Shown: positions 63,645 to 64,000 of the stretch, one piece after another
How the letters are laid out: every line of letters begins with the position of its first letter
Numbering within the stretch: the stretch's first letter is position 1
Assembly (NCBI GenBank): GCA_903898675.1
Contig: CAIUGM010000036.1
Coordinates: 121,470 to 185,469, forward strand
DNA from: an uncultured Verrucomicrobiota bacterium
GTDB taxonomy: Bacteria; Verrucomicrobiota; Verrucomicrobiia; Opitutales; Opitutaceae
Direction of reading: 5' to 3'
DNA length: 64,000 nt
Translations under genes and position numbers: made by a program
The notes under the pieces: generated by a model
What the model was told of the DNA's origin: nothing
Databases searched by the model: none
The model's input: the letters and a program-made list of their open reading frames with translations, nothing else

Positions 63645-64000
63645 GGGGGTGTTCCGGATTCGACCCTTGGTTAGAGCGCGCAGCTGCCTGTCGAGAGCGA
63701 GGGACTCTCGTTAATCCCCCTTCAAAACAAACAAACGGCACATTCGAAGAAATGCCTCTGGCTGCCTAAAAATTGCAGCCACGTTCCTACCATGACACCT
63801 GCTAGTGGCTAGGAGCGTCGACAGCAGGAATAACGGTGACGGCCGTCGTGACGTCGCCGTGGTATCTTCAAACCACGACTGGCCGAAGGAGGAGCGCGCG
63901 TCATCGCGCCCCGGAGGCGAGATCCAATCAGACGCTACACAGGTAGATGCGGCGCGTGAAGGCCAGGGACACAGGGGTTCAACTCCCCTCACCTCCACCA
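63645..64000 (+). ncRNA. ssrA: Transfer-messenger RNA (tmRNA)
   Basis: This 356-base RNA rescues stalled ribosomes. The 5' end GGGGGTG (63645-63651) pairs with CACCTCC before the encoded CCA; the third pair is G-U, the alanine identity element. The 5' ggattcgac and the 3' T-arm aggggttcaactcccct are conserved. The tag frame ends with codons 63734-63769: NGTFEEMPLAA and a TAA stop; the resume codon lies a few codons upstream and I cannot fix it. The ends are complete, with no sign of a split two-piece gene. Confidence 0.97.

Noticed and set aside
63711..63998. 95-codon minus-strand frame at the window end
   Set aside because: It lies wholly inside the tmRNA; such antisense frames are a common false annotation.

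Overview
The window is GC-rich DNA with dense, mostly intact housekeeping and accessory genes. It has no tRNA, rRNA, CRISPR array, phage module or recognisable insertion sequence. The gene families (a plug-type TonB receptor, DUF885 and C45 hydrolases, DUF1328, REC plus Cys4-tail regulators) fit Verrucomicrobiota. So do the dispersed inverted repeats that translate as VILSNAKDP...FFTAFRMTG or YFVCFVV, and the tmRNA tag ending EEMPLAA. An Opitutaceae-like member is my best guess; this is inference from family resemblance, not a database match. Most start codons lack a Shine-Dalgarno sequence and follow pyrimidine-rich DNA such as ccctaccATG or ttcccATG.

Layout, 1-12 kb: a probable outer-membrane uptake module (lipoprotein, small membrane protein, TonB receptor) ends in a perfect 19-bp hairpin. 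After it come a membrane pyrophosphatase, a DUF1328 protein, a secreted DUF885 peptidase, an ORF6N (phage antirepressor-like) gene with a coupled 48-codon partner, a C45-type hydrolase and an aldo/keto reductase. 12-26 kb: small hypothetical proteins, a coiled-coil membrane protein, slyX, a nucleotide pyrophosphatase/phosphodiesterase, a large hybrid histidine kinase coupled to a response regulator, a DUF255 thioredoxin-fold protein, an ABC-F translation factor, a methyltransferase, and a gene-poor unit bounded by two terminators.

26-40 kb: a LytS/LytTR two-component pair upstream of a NatAB-type ABC exporter; a ribokinase-like gene converging on deoC, aldehyde dehydrogenase, POT transporter and a half-length dehydrogenase-like protein (probably deoxyribose/deoxynucleoside use); a thioesterase, RarD, a coupled DacC-type carboxypeptidase and FKBP isomerase, and a uracil-DNA glycosylase. 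40-51 kb: a glycine-rich RRM protein, then the most interesting block. There a thioesterase and a divergent TetR regulator precede a fatty-acid desaturase and a tightly packed operon: FAD oxidoreductase, DUF1365, cyclopropane-fatty-acid synthase, DUF1475, DUF2062, DUF1295 reductase, a second CFA-like methyltransferase and a TPR protein. Together these look like a membrane-lipid acyl-chain modification pathway (desaturation, methylation or cyclopropanation, oxidation/reduction).

51-64 kb: TlpA-type thioredoxin, LysR and divergent YggS, a SirB1-like protein, aroE, prepilin peptidase, ygfZ, aroG with an upstream Phe/Trp-containing mini-ORF and terminator-like hairpins, malate dehydrogenase, small hypotheticals, a MutT hydrolase, a long-chain-type acyl-CoA dehydrogenase and, at the very end, a complete ssrA tmRNA whose CCA end is the last base of the window.
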